15,443 bases of DNA from Pseudomonadota bacterium (GCA_030635485.1 DAOVYS010000033.1:1-15443), one strand, 5' to 3'; counted from the stretch's first letter, positions 1 through 8,400 are shown. The notes: a model not told the origin generated them from the sequence alone. Made by a program: numbers and translations.

Positions 1-147
1 CAGAACCTGATTGACCTGGTGCACGGCATGATGGACGGCAATGACCCTGATCCGTCAAAGCTGTCCGGCTCGGAACTAGAACATTATAAAACATACAAAG
101 TACTGTCCGGCCAGACATTATTCTCCGAATCCTGGCTGGAACTTTAA
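1..147 (+). CDS. C-terminal end of an unidentified protein (partial)
   Basis: An open frame enters from the left edge in frame 1 and ends at TAA (145-147), giving the last 48 residues of a protein. The tail is mostly polar and acidic and ends in SESWLEL. I recognise no domain or motif and assign no function. Codon choice and GC content look like the genes that follow, so a real gene end is likely. It is followed closely by the cloverleaf-like element at 160-266, which could lie in its 3' untranslated region. Confidence 0.6.
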   Translation, partial: QNLIDLVHGMMDGNDPDPSKLSGSELEHYKTYKVLSGQTLFSESWLEL

Positions 148-159
148 GATAATCCGCGT

Positions 160-266
160 AACTATTCAACAGCACTCCATTAGGAAGACGATCAGGTCGT
201 CCAGCATACTGATAATGTATAGCTGATCAACCTGCTTGCCTCCCTGTGGAGTGCTGTAGAATAGTT
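160..266. repeat. Cloverleaf-like inverted-repeat element
   Basis: Two 20-bp arms, 160-179 (AACTATTCAACAGCACTCCA) and 247-266, are reverse complements except for one A/A mismatch. Inside, 182-187 can pair with 235-241 with one bulged G. Two hairpins follow: GACGA/TCGTC (187-191 with 197-201, a 5-nt loop that shares one base with the preceding stem) and a 7-bp stem with one bulge (203-209 with 217-224). The result is a long closing stem that opens into a multibranched loop. I see no coding potential. It could be a REP or MITE-like element or a structured RNA; its identity is unknown. Confidence 0.65.
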
Positions 267-281
267 GCAAAAATCTTAACC

Positions 282-298
282 TGAAGGCTGTGCCTTCA
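282..298 (+). promoter_or_regulatory. Hairpin just upstream of the HsdR_N-like gene
   Basis: TGAAGGC (282-288) pairs perfectly with GCCTTCA (292-298) around a 3-nt loop. It is followed by a run of C, and the start codon is at 312. There is no T-run, so it does not look like a rho-independent terminator. The only purine-rich stretch near the start (GAAGG, 283-287) lies inside this stem, so the hairpin may limit ribosome access. That role is inference. Confidence 0.35.
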
Positions 299-311
299 CC
301 CCCCTGTCAGA

Positions 312-863
312 ATGTCCGACATCCCCTCTCATCATATCATATATGGCACGTTCACGGATTATGTCTCCGGCGAAACCGTGGTTGATACTGATGATGAACG
401 ATACCGCCAGAAGCTGGCTCGTTTCATGGTGGAGGAAAAAGGCTACACTAAAGACGACCTTGAGTCTCTGACCAAAATTGAAACACTCTTCTCAGGGCAG
501 TTCGTTGCCTCCAGAATTGATCTGGTTGTAAGCCTTAACGAAAAACGGTTCATGATCATTCGATATGGCCCCGGATCTCTTGTGACAAGGGAAAGACCCG
601 CCATCGCAGCCGCCAGGGTGCTTGACCCGGCTCACCGGATACCGCTTGCAGTAGTGACAAACGGTGAGGACGCGGAGCTGCTTGACACCTTTACGGGCAA
701 GATAATTGGAAAGGGGCTTGACTCTATCCCGAAAAAAGAGGAGGCCTTCGACCTGATCAAGACCCTCGACTTTTCCCCATTCCCGGAAGGCAAAAAACGG
801 GAACGTGAAATGCGGATATTAAATACATTTGATGTTGAGATCTGCCGTACAGGCAGACCCTGA
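312..863 (+). CDS. Stand-alone HsdR N-terminal-like protein with degenerate nuclease motif
   Basis: This 183-residue protein resembles the type I restriction enzyme R-protein N-terminal domain (HSDR_N_2), a PD-(D/E)xK-like fold. It begins with the typical IIYGTFTDYVSGE stretch and has an RQKLARFMVEEKGY helix. The residue RID (about 69) matches the first acidic position of the nuclease motif. The strand that should carry E-x-K reads MIIRYGPGS, so the catalytic Glu and Lys are absent. There is no helicase or other HsdR domain, and no hsdM or hsdS nearby. From memory, similar short proteins occur in Desulfobacteria with the same YGPGSL segment, so this looks like a settled non-nuclease family rather than a fresh pseudogene. 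The ATG at 312 lacks a good Shine-Dalgarno; an in-frame stop at 282-284 rules out a longer form with ATG or GTG. Confidence 0.75.
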   Translation: MSDIPSHHIIYGTFTDYVSGETVVDTDDERYRQKLARFMVEEKGYTKDDLESLTKIETLFSGQFVASRIDLVVSLNEKRFMIIRYGPGSLVTRERPAIAAARVLDPAHRIPLAVVTNGEDAELLDTFTGKIIGKGLDSIPKKEEAFDLIKTLDFSPFPEGKKREREMRILNTFDVEICRTGRP

Positions 864-887
864 TAAACGCTTACATGCCGGGGGGGC

Positions 888-916
888 CGTAACTTCGCAC
901 CCCTGTGAACGGTTAC
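888..916. repeat. Short hairpin repeat, copy A
   Basis: CGTAACTTCGCACC... runs to GTGAACGGTTAC and forms an imperfect palindrome (GTAAC with GTTAC; TTC-CAC with GTG-AA). A close copy, differing at only a few positions, lies at 14547-14575. Both copies sit directly 3' of a gene, which suggests a 3'-end element or a dispersed extragenic palindrome. Confidence 0.5.
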
Positions 917-923
917 ACACCCG

Positions 924-948
924 CAGCCCCCAAAAGGCTGATTTTATT
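924..948 (+). terminator. Weak terminator-like hairpin after the HsdR_N-like gene
   Basis: CAGCC (924-928) pairs with GGCTG (936-940) around a 7-nt loop and is followed by the T-rich ATTTTATTT. The stem is only 5 bp, so termination would be weak at best. Confidence 0.3.
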
Positions 949-1015
949 TAACCCGTGCAATCAGGAATTCCTAATTCCTAATCACACAGCTTAATTTCAT
1001 ATGGAGTCTTATATC

Positions 1016-2365
1016 ATGTCTGACACACTATCATCCTGGACTAAAACAAGTTGGCGGAACTTCACGGCCCTTCAGCAGCCGAACTGGCCGGACCAGACCG
1101 ATTACGATAATGCCCTTGAAACCATCTCTAAACTGCCGCCCCTTGTGTTTGCCGGGGAGATACGCGACCTGAAAGCCCTGCTGGCAAAGGCCTCTTCAGG
1201 TGAGGCGTTTCTCCTTCAGGGCGGCGACTGTTCCGAGGATTTCGAAAGGTGCACCGCACCCGATATAAGGGAACTCTTAAAGGTCATACTGCAGATGGCG
1301 GCAATTCTCATGTATGCCGGCGAAAAACCGATTATCATGTTGGGCCGTATGGCGGGCCAGTATGCCAAACCGCGTTCTTCGGACACGGAAATTGTAAACG
1401 GAGTTGAAATCCCAAGCTACAGGGGAGACATGGTCAACGATCCCGAACCCGTTAAAGAGGCGAGGATCCCTGACCCCCAGCGCATGGTCAAAGGGTATCA
1501 TCTGGCTACAGCCACTATGAATATACTACGCGCATTTACCCGCGGCGGTTACGCGGCCATGCACCGAGTACACGCCTGGAACAATGAATTCGTAAAAAAA
1601 TCGCCCCGAGGACAATCCTATGAAAAACTTGCCCGCCAGATCGGCAAGGCCCTTGAATTCATGGATATAATAGGCATTGATACGGACATCCCGCAATTAA
1701 AACAGGCCTCTTTTTTTACTTCGCATGAGGCGCTTCTTTTAGGATACGAAGAGGCTCTCACAAGGCAGGATTCTACCACCGGCGACTGGTACGACTGCAG
1801 TGCGCATATGCTCTGGATCGGAGACCGGACCCGGCAGCTCGATGGAGCTCATATTGAATTCCTAAGGGGCGTATTAAACCCGATAGGCCTGAAAATCGGT
1901 CCATCTCATGACATTGATGAAATCAAAAAGATTATTACAAGGCTGAATCCTGAGAACGAACCCGGCCGCCTGACCTTGATTACCCGGTTTGGCGCCAAAA
2001 AAATACACAATTATCTGCCGCACCTGGTCAGAGAGATTAAAAAGGAAGGATTCAGCGTGGTCTGGATTTGCGATCCAATGCACGGGAACACCTATACCGC
2101 TGAAACCGGCCACAAGACCAGGAACTTTAATGAAATACTCCAGGAAATCCTCTCCTTTTTTGAAATCCACTGGGACGAAGACACTGTTCCGGGCGGGATC
2201 CATTTTGAACTGACCGGAGAAAATGTGACCGAATGCACAGGCGGCGACAGAAAGATTCGTGACAGTGAACTCAAACTGAATTACCAGACAAACTGCGACC
2301 CCAGGCTGAACGCGGACCAGAGCCTCGCACTGGCGTTTCAGATTGCGGAGTTGATTGCCAAATAA
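1016..2365 (+). CDS. Class II 3-deoxy-7-phosphoheptulonate (DAHP) synthase
   Basis: Catalyses condensation of phosphoenolpyruvate with erythrose 4-phosphate, the first step of the shikimate pathway, in the cytoplasm. It belongs to the plant-type or class II family (aroG of Mycobacterium tuberculosis), not the E. coli AroFGH type. Hallmarks in order are LQGGDCSEDF (metal-binding Cys72), GRMAGQYAKPRS, SYRGDMVN, HAWNNEFV, LWIGDRTRQLDGAH, LKIGPSHD, WICDPMHGNT (metal His), GGIHFELTGENVTEC (metal Glu) and CDPRLNADQSLALAF (metal Asp). All metal and substrate motifs look intact. The 449-residue length is close to that of the mycobacterial enzyme (about 460). I chose the ATG at 1016 because GGAG (1003-1006) stands 9 nt before it; an in-frame ATG at 1001 overlaps that Shine-Dalgarno and would add 5 residues. 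The next gene starts on the base after the stop. Confidence 0.95.
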   Translation: MSDTLSSWTKTSWRNFTALQQPNWPDQTDYDNALETISKLPPLVFAGEIRDLKALLAKASSGEAFLLQGGDCSEDFERCTAPDIRELLKVILQMAAILMYAGEKPIIMLGRMAGQYAKPRSSDTEIVNGVEIPSYRGDMVNDPEPVKEARIPDPQRMVKGYHLATATMNILRAFTRGGYAAMHRVHAWNNEFVKKSPRGQSYEKLARQIGKALEFMDIIGIDTDIPQLKQASFFTSHEALLLGYEEALTRQDSTTGDWYDCSAHMLWIGDRTRQLDGAHIEFLRGVLNPIGLKIGPSHDIDEIKKIITRLNPENEPGRLTLITRFGAKKIHNYLPHLVREIKKEGFSVVWICDPMHGNTYTAETGHKTRNFNEILQEILSFFEIHWDEDTVPGGIHFELTGENVTECTGGDRKIRDSELKLNYQTNCDPRLNADQSLALAFQIAELIAK

Positions 2366-3739
2366 ATGTCGAATAAAAAATCCGCTTCAAAACCGCCCCT
2401 GGACTGTTTCAAGGCATATGACGTCCGCGGCAAAGTTCCGGATCAGCTGGACAAAGACCTGGCTCGGCGCATCGGCCAGGCGTATGCCCTGCATATCAGT
2501 CCTAAAAAGGTGGCAATCGGATATGATATCCGGCTTTCCAGTCCGGCCATAAAAGAGGGACTGGCGGAAGGACTCCTTTCTTCCGGAGTTGATGTGGCTG
2601 ATATCGGGCTCTGCGGAACCGAGGAGGTCTATTTTGCCGCCTTTCATCTTGAGGTTGACGGCGGCATAATGATCACGGCAAGCCATAATCCAGCGGATTA
2701 CAACGGCATGAAATTTGTCCGTGAAAACGCAATACCCATAAGCGGAGACACCGGACTCTTTGAGATAGCCGCCCTTGCCGCACAAAACAGATCCCGTGAC
2801 GCCGTGCACCGCGGCAGTATGGAACGGGTCGACATACGGCCGGATTTTATTGATCATATCCTCGGTTATGTGGATCCAAAGGCGCTAAGGCCCATGAAAC
2901 TCGTGATTAACGCGGGAAACGGCTGCGCCGGACCAATAATGGACCTTCTTGAAAAACGGTTGCCCTTCACATTTATTAAACTACAGCATGAACCTGACGG
3001 CTCATTCCCCAACGGTGTTCCCAACCCGCTTCTTCCGGAAAACCGAAATATAACCGCCCGGGCAGTGGTTGAACACAGAGCTGATATGGGGATTGCCTGG
3101 GATGGCGATTTTGACCGCTGTTTCCTGTTTGATGAAAAGGGAACCTTTATAGAGGGTTATTACATTGTCGGGCTGCTGGCCGAGGCAATGCTTGAAAGAT
3201 CGCCAGGCGCAAAAATCATTCACGACCCCAGGCTGATCTGGAATACGTGTGAAATGGTCACAAAGGCGGGAGGCGTCCCGATCATGAGCAAGTCCGGCCA
3301 TACCTTTATGAAGGAGACCATGCGCGCTGAAAACGCTGCATACGGCGGTGAGATGTCGGCGCACCATTTTTTCCGGGATTTTTCCTATTCCGATTCCGGC
3401 ATGATCCCATGGCTTCTCGTGTGTGAGATCCTATCCAGGTCCGGACAAAAGCTCTCGGAACTGGTTACGGGACGTATGGAGGCCTTTCCCGTGAGCGGCG
3501 AAATCAACAGCCGGGTGAGCGACCCGGACGCGGTTATTGAAAAAATCGAATCTGTTTTCGGGCATGGCGGAGCGGATAAGGATTACACGGACGGCCTCTC
3601 GGTCTCTACCTCCGAATACCGTTTCAATGTCCGGAAGTCAAACACGGAACCCGTACTGCGGCTGAACGTTGAGACCCGCGAAAACAGACGACTGCTTGAG
3701 GAAATAACCGCCCGCTTGCTTGAACTGATCCGGAATTAA
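2366..3739 (+). CDS. manB: Phosphomannomutase / phosphoglucomutase
   Basis: An alpha-D-phosphohexomutase of 457 residues that interconverts mannose (and probably glucose) 6-phosphate and 1-phosphate, supplying nucleotide-sugar precursors for surface polysaccharide. The four family loops are all present: the phosphoserine loop GGIMITASHNPADYNG, the metal-binding loop WDGDFDRCFLFDE, the sugar-binding loop GGEMSAHHFFRDF, and the phosphate-binding RFNVRKSNTEPVLRLN near the C-terminus. The GEMSAHH form matches ManB/CpsG and bifunctional AlgC-type enzymes rather than GlmM. The ATG immediately follows the TAA of the DAHP synthase (zero gap). The nearest Shine-Dalgarno-like GGAG is 15 nt upstream, so translation is probably coupled. 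It ends an operon; a terminator-like hairpin follows at 3804-3829. Specificity for mannose or glucose cannot be settled from sequence. Confidence 0.92.
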   Translation: MSNKKSASKPPLDCFKAYDVRGKVPDQLDKDLARRIGQAYALHISPKKVAIGYDIRLSSPAIKEGLAEGLLSSGVDVADIGLCGTEEVYFAAFHLEVDGGIMITASHNPADYNGMKFVRENAIPISGDTGLFEIAALAAQNRSRDAVHRGSMERVDIRPDFIDHILGYVDPKALRPMKLVINAGNGCAGPIMDLLEKRLPFTFIKLQHEPDGSFPNGVPNPLLPENRNITARAVVEHRADMGIAWDGDFDRCFLFDEKGTFIEGYYIVGLLAEAMLERSPGAKIIHDPRLIWNTCEMVTKAGGVPIMSKSGHTFMKETMRAENAAYGGEMSAHHFFRDFSYSDSGMIPWLLVCEILSRSGQKLSELVTGRMEAFPVSGEINSRVSDPDAVIEKIESVFGHGGADKDYTDGLSVSTSEYRFNVRKSNTEPVLRLNVETRENRRLLEEITARLLELIRN

Positions 3740-3798
3740 ACAGGGAACTTGACACTTCATGTTAATGTTCCTACAACCCTTTCCCTAATAAAATCAAT

Positions 3799-3880
3799 TG
3801 TAGGGGCGGGTTCCAAACCCGCCCTTTTTCAGGGTTAGCGAAGCGTAACCCGACCTACATAAGAGGTTGTTTTTATGTAG
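3799..3880. repeat. Cluster of three palindromes (REP/BIME-like)
   Basis: Three hairpins lie in series: 3804-3824, then GGGTTA (3832-3837) with TAACCC (3846-3851) capped by the very stable GCGAAGC mini-hairpin, then CTACATAA (3855-3862) with TTATGTAG (3873-3880). The outer ends of the first two form an inverted pair: TGTAGGGGCGGGTT at 3799-3812 against AACCCGACCTACA at 3847-3859. Two head-to-head palindromes with matching ends is the layout of REP doublets, and a RAYT gene, the class that moves REPs, lies at 12340-12753. Confidence 0.6.
3804..3829 (+). terminator. Rho-independent terminator of the DAHP synthase-manB unit (also a palindromic repeat)
   Basis: GGGCGGGTT (3804-3812) pairs perfectly with AACCCGCCC (3816-3824) around a CCA loop and is followed by TTTTT. 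The shape is that of an intrinsic terminator. The same hairpin is also the left half of the palindromic cluster at 3799-3880. Confidence 0.7.
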
Positions 3881-3959
3881 ATGGGTTGAATGAATATTTA
3901 CGTTTATATCCAGAATTCTTACTGATCTAAAAAAATAAATCAAATATGGAGGCTGAACA

Positions 3960-5180
3960 GTGGCACCAGAAAAAATCACCGTCAATGCCGACGGCTCAAT
4001 TAATGTTCCCGACAACCCTATAATTCCCTTTATTGAAGGCGACGGTATCGGCCCTGACATCTGGGCCGCGGCCGTCAAGGTCTTGGACGCTGCCGTGGAA
4101 AAGGCGTATGACGGCCGAAAAAAAATCAAATGGCTCGAAATCCTTGCAGGTGAAAAGGCAAAAGAAAAGACCGGAGAATGGCTGCCCCAGGCAACCCTGG
4201 ATGCAATCAAGGAACATATCGTGGCCATAAAGGGTCCTCTGACAACACCTGTGGGCGAAGGAATTCGGAGTCTGAATGTGACGTTGAGGCAGGTGCTGGA
4301 TCTTTACGCCTGCGTAAGGCCGGTACGTTATTGCCAGGGCGTGGTCAGCCCGGTCAAAAAACCGGAAAAGGTGGACATGATAATCTTTCGCGAAAACACG
4401 GAAGACGTCTACGCCGGCATAGAATGGAAAGCAGGGAGTCCCGAGGCCGACAAGATAATCAATTTCATCAAGGATCAGATGGGCAGTGAGATCCGGGCCG
4501 AATCAGGAATCGGCATTAAGCCTATAAGCGCTTTCGGAACCAAGAGGCTTGTAAGAAAGGCCATTCAATATGCCGTGGAGCACAACAAGCCCACTGTAAC
4601 CCTGGTTCACAAAGGCAATATCATGAAATTCACCGAAGGCGCCTTCCGCAACTGGGGTTATGAAGTGGCCAGGGATGAATTTCCAGACCAGTGCATTTCC
4701 GAACAGGAATTGTGGGACAAGTATGACGGCAAAAGGCCGGAAGGAAAAATTGTTGTCCAGGACCGGATAGCCGATGCCATGTTCCAGCAGATACTATTAA
4801 GACCTTCCGAATACGGCGTACTTGCCATGCCGAACCTGAACGGCGACTACATGTCGGATGCCCTGGCCGCACAGGTCGGCGGTCTTGGGATCGCACCCGG
4901 CGCAACTATCGGCGACGGCTATGCCCTGTTCGAGGCAACCCACGGCACTGCTCCAAAATACGCGGGCCAGGACAAGGTAAATCCAGGCTCGCTCCTCCTT
5001 TCCGGCGTTATGCTCCTCGAATATCTCGGATGGGCCGAACCGGTCACACTGGTGCAAAAGGCGCTGGAAAAAACCATTTCAGACAAGACCGTAACCTATG
5101 ACCTGGCCAGACTCATGGAAGGCGCAACCGAGCTCAAATGCTCAGCCTTTGGTGACGCGATCATAAAAAATATGGACTAG
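3960..5180 (+). CDS. icd: NADP-dependent isocitrate dehydrogenase
   Basis: Oxidatively decarboxylates isocitrate to 2-oxoglutarate in the TCA cycle; cytoplasmic and homodimeric in the E. coli-type family. The 406 residues compare with 416 in E. coli. Visible motifs are IPFIEGDGIGPDIW, GIRSLNVTLRQVLDLY with the substrate-binding serine (Ser104, equivalent to the phosphorylated Ser113 of E. coli), FRENTEDVYAGIEW, LVHKGNIMKFTEGAFRNWGY, PNLNGDYMSDALAAQVGG and HGTAPKYAGQDKVNPGS. The Lys-Tyr pair in the last motif is the NADP-specifying signature. The start is GTG at 3960, chosen because TGGAGG (3947-3952) sits 7 nt upstream and the protein begins as expected. It is a single-gene unit between the palindrome cluster and its own terminator. 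No icd kinase (aceK) is in the window, so control through Ser104 is not implied. Confidence 0.96.
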   Translation: MAPEKITVNADGSINVPDNPIIPFIEGDGIGPDIWAAAVKVLDAAVEKAYDGRKKIKWLEILAGEKAKEKTGEWLPQATLDAIKEHIVAIKGPLTTPVGEGIRSLNVTLRQVLDLYACVRPVRYCQGVVSPVKKPEKVDMIIFRENTEDVYAGIEWKAGSPEADKIINFIKDQMGSEIRAESGIGIKPISAFGTKRLVRKAIQYAVEHNKPTVTLVHKGNIMKFTEGAFRNWGYEVARDEFPDQCISEQELWDKYDGKRPEGKIVVQDRIADAMFQQILLRPSEYGVLAMPNLNGDYMSDALAAQVGGLGIAPGATIGDGYALFEATHGTAPKYAGQDKVNPGSLLLSGVMLLEYLGWAEPVTLVQKALEKTISDKTVTYDLARLMEGATELKCSAFGDAIIKNMD

Positions 5181-5187
5181 TTCAATT

Positions 5188-5228
5188 AAAAAACGGGCCC
5201 CGGCACCAACTCCAGGGCCCGTTTTTTT
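5188..5228 (+). terminator. Strong rho-independent terminator after icd
   Basis: AAACGGGCCC (5191-5200) pairs perfectly with GGGCCCGTTT (5215-5224) around a 14-nt loop, followed by more T. Because A residues precede the stem, it could act in both directions. Confidence 0.85.
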
Positions 5229-5296
5229 TACCTTCCTTCACACCTTCATACTTTTCTCCCATTTTTTCAAAAAACAAAACTTCTTTAACTCAGCCA

Positions 5297-5326
5297 TTGA
5301 TATCATAAGTCTATTCATAGTAGTAT
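5297..5326 (+). promoter_or_regulatory. Candidate sigma-70-type promoter of the signalling operon
   Basis: TTGATA (5297-5302) and TAGTAT (5321-5326) are separated by 18 bp, with 5/6 and 4/6 matches to consensus. The predicted start, about 7 nt downstream, falls near 5332-5334, where the foldable leader begins. It lies between the icd terminator and the kinase gene, the only place for this operon's promoter within the window. Confidence 0.4.
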
Positions 5327-5331
5327 TAAAG

Positions 5332-5406
5332 ATGTCAGGAGAAGCTCCGGGCCGAGGAAGAGCATCCTTCCATCACTGGATTCCAGGATTTTTCAACCCC
5401 TGACAT
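5332..5406 (+). promoter_or_regulatory. Foldable leader of the kinase operon
   Basis: ATGTCAGG (5332-5339) pairs perfectly with CCTGACAT (5399-5406), closing a 75-nt domain. Inside are possible hairpins GGAAG/CTTCC (5356-5360 with 5367-5371), or alternatively GCTC/GAGC (5344-5347 with 5360-5363), and CTGG/CCAG (5376-5379 with 5383-5386). It does not match the GEMM c-di-GMP riboswitch consensus as I know it. It may be a regulatory leader; no ligand is proposed. Confidence 0.35.
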
Positions 5407-5462
5407 TACCGCCCTGTATAGCTTACTCCACACCTGCAACCCTGTGCCTGAGGAATTACCGG

Positions 5463-8400
5463 ATGACGGATCGGAAACATGCTGAACCACACAAGGGTTC
5501 CTTGAAAAGGATCAGCTGGTGGAACAATATCCCCACCCCTCTTTTTGTAGTAGACAAAAAGTTCCGCATCCTGTTTATCAATCAGGCCTGCGCTGATCTG
5601 GCCGGGAAAAAAATTGAAGAATGTTGCAAAGCCAGGTGTTTCGAATTGTTCAAAACCTCTCTGTGTCAAGGCGAGAAATGTACGGCCGTAAGGGCAATAC
5701 GCTTTGACCAGGTAATGGTTAACGAGACCACGGCAGACCTTCCGGACGGGAAAATTCCTGTGCGTCTCACCTGCGCCCCTTTAAAGGATGAACAGGGCGC
5801 CATCACAGGCGCCATAGAACATATCGTTGACATATGCGATGAGATGAGGGTTGTTGAAATCGCAAAAAAGGTCTCCAAAGGAGATTATTCAGTAGAACTT
5901 GGCGATATCTCGGAAGAAGACAGGATGGGCAAGGCACTGGCCCACATGACAAAAATCATCAAGGAGATGACGGATGAAAATAAGGAGAAGGACAGGCTGA
6001 AAAACGCTCTTGCATCCTTGAATAATATAATGAGAGGCGAACAGGAGATAGAGGCGCTGGCCACAAACATCATCACCTTTGTCGCATCCTATATCGATGC
6101 CCGAATCGGAGCGCTGTACGTAGTTCTGGAAAACAAGGCCCTGCATCTCATTGGGAGTTATGCCCGCACACCGAGAAAAGGGCTTCAAAGCCGCTTCACC
6201 TTTGGCGAGGGAATGGTAGGCCAAGCCGCCCTTGAAATGAAAAGTATTCTCGTTACCCATCTCCCTGACGACTATATCGATATAAGATCCAGCCTCGACA
6301 ACTCCATTCCCTCGAATCTGTTGCTCCACCCGGCCGTTTTTGACAACAACGTGCAGGGCGTCATAGAACTCGGCTTTTTTTCCAAAACCTCGGACAAGGC
6401 CATGGAGTTTGTTGAGCAGGCCGGTGAAAGCATTGCAGTTGCCATAGACTCGGCCCTGTCCAGGCTCAGAACCGGCAAACTGCTGGGACAAACCCAAAAA
6501 CAGGCGGAAATGCTCCAGAGACAGCAGGGAGAGCTTCGCGTTGCAAACGAAGAGCTTGAGGAGCATACGACGGAATTAAAAAAGTCCCAGGAAAAACTCG
6601 AATCCCAACAGAAAGAACTGAAAAAAACAAACGAAACACTTGAAAAAAACACGACTGAACTGGAAAGACAGAAAAGCCAGATCGAGCAGAAAAACCTTGA
6701 GCTTGAAAAAACCAGGACAATGCTCGAAGAAAAGGCCCGGGCCTTGGAGTTAAGCAGTAAATACAAATCAGAGTTCCTGGCAAATATGTCCCACGAACTG
6801 AGAACCCCATTAAACTCGATCATCCTTCTGGCCAAGCTTCTTACAGAAAACAAGGACGGCAGGCTGGATAAAGACGACATAGAATCGGCCTGGGCAATCC
6901 ACTCCTCGGGCGCCGACCTCCTGACCCTTATCAACGAAGTTCTCGATCTTGCCAAGATCGAAGCAGGGAAGATGGATATAGTGATCGATGACATTCACAT
7001 CACTGATTTCACTGAATCCATAATGAGTTCTTTTAGGCCAATAGCCACACAAAAAGGACTTGCCTTAAATATTGAACTGGCTGAAGGTCTGCCCGAATAC
7101 ATCCGGTCCGATCGTCACAGACTGAAACAGGTTATGAAGAATTTTCTTTCAAATGGACTGAAATTTACCACCCAAGGCGCGGTGTCACTCAATGTCGGCC
7201 GCCCTGAAGACGACCCCGGTGTACGGGAAACGCTTTCAAAGGCCGGCCTGAATCCCAAGGAAACCATCCGTTTTTCGGTAATTGACACAGGAATCGGCAT
7301 CGCACCGGATAAACAGGACCTTGTATTCCACGCCTTTCAGCAGGTGGACGGCTCCACAAGCAGGCAGTACGATGGAACCGGCCTGGGCCTCTCGATATGC
7401 ATGGAACTTGCCGATCTTCTTAGGGGAACCATCCGGCTGACAAGCATGCCTGGAGAGGGAAGCACATTTTCCCTCTACCTGGCCGAAAAAATCGGCTCAC
7501 ATGTGGAATCTGTTTTTACTGAACAGGATCAATCGATCACCCCGGCAACCGGCGCCACCCTTGAGATCGAAATTCCCGCGGACCGGGCGTCCATACAGAG
7601 GCAAGCCATAGAAACAATCAAAGATGACAGGGAAAATATATCCCCTGACGACAAATCAATACTCATAATAGAGGATGACCCTAACTTTCTTAAAATTCTA
7701 AGGGACCTGTCCCATAAGCACGGTTTCAAATACCTGGCGGCAGGGGATGGAGAGACGGGGCTGCACCTTGCCGACTATCACGAGCCAAACGCGATTCTGC
7801 TGGATATCGCGCTCCCGGGCATCAACGGTTGGGCCGTCATGACCCGGCTGAAAGATAATCCCAAGACCCGTCACATTCCTATCCATATCATTTCCGGCGC
7901 TGAAATGGACCTGGACGCCATGAAACTGGGGGCTGTTGATTTCACGACAAAACCCATTGAACCACCATTGCTCGACAAGATTTTTGACAGTCTTGATCAA
8001 ATAATTCTAAAAAGCCCGAAAGAGCTACTGATTGTTGCAAATGATCCGGCAAGACAGCGATCCATATCCGAATACGTTGAAAACGGAGACATAAAAATCA
8101 TATTTTCCTTAACCGCGAAAGAGGGTTATAATGGTGTGCAGGCCGGAGAATTCGACTGCATGATTCTTGATTTTGAGACAATGGATCATAAGGGAGAGGA
8201 ACTCCTTGACAGGATGAAGAATAGCGGGTCCGGCCGCAACCCGCCCATAATAGTTTTTGCTGAACGGAAACTCAGCAAAAATGAAAAAGCGGCGATTGAA
8301 AAATATTCTCTCTCAAGAGTAATCAAACACGCTGACTCCGTCCATAAACTTATCAACACGACAGCCCTCTTCCTCCACCGGGTCGAGGCCGATCTTCCGC

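Noticed and set aside
312..863. Remnant of a type I restriction-modification locus
   Set aside because: No methylase, specificity or helicase sequence nearby, and the protein looks complete at 183 residues rather than broken.
1001..1015. Upstream ATG for the DAHP synthase
   Set aside because: The GGAG that serves the ATG at 1016 lies inside these codons, so 1016 is the better start.
5332..5406. c-di-GMP (GEMM) riboswitch before the signalling operon
   Set aside because: The conserved GEMM sequence blocks are not present; only a generic foldable leader can be supported.
6272..6994. A 240-codon - strand open frame under the hybrid kinase
   Set aside because: It is antisense to the GAF, coiled coil and HisKA regions; its serine- and phenylalanine-rich composition is what antisense to a Lys/Glu-rich coiled coil gives.
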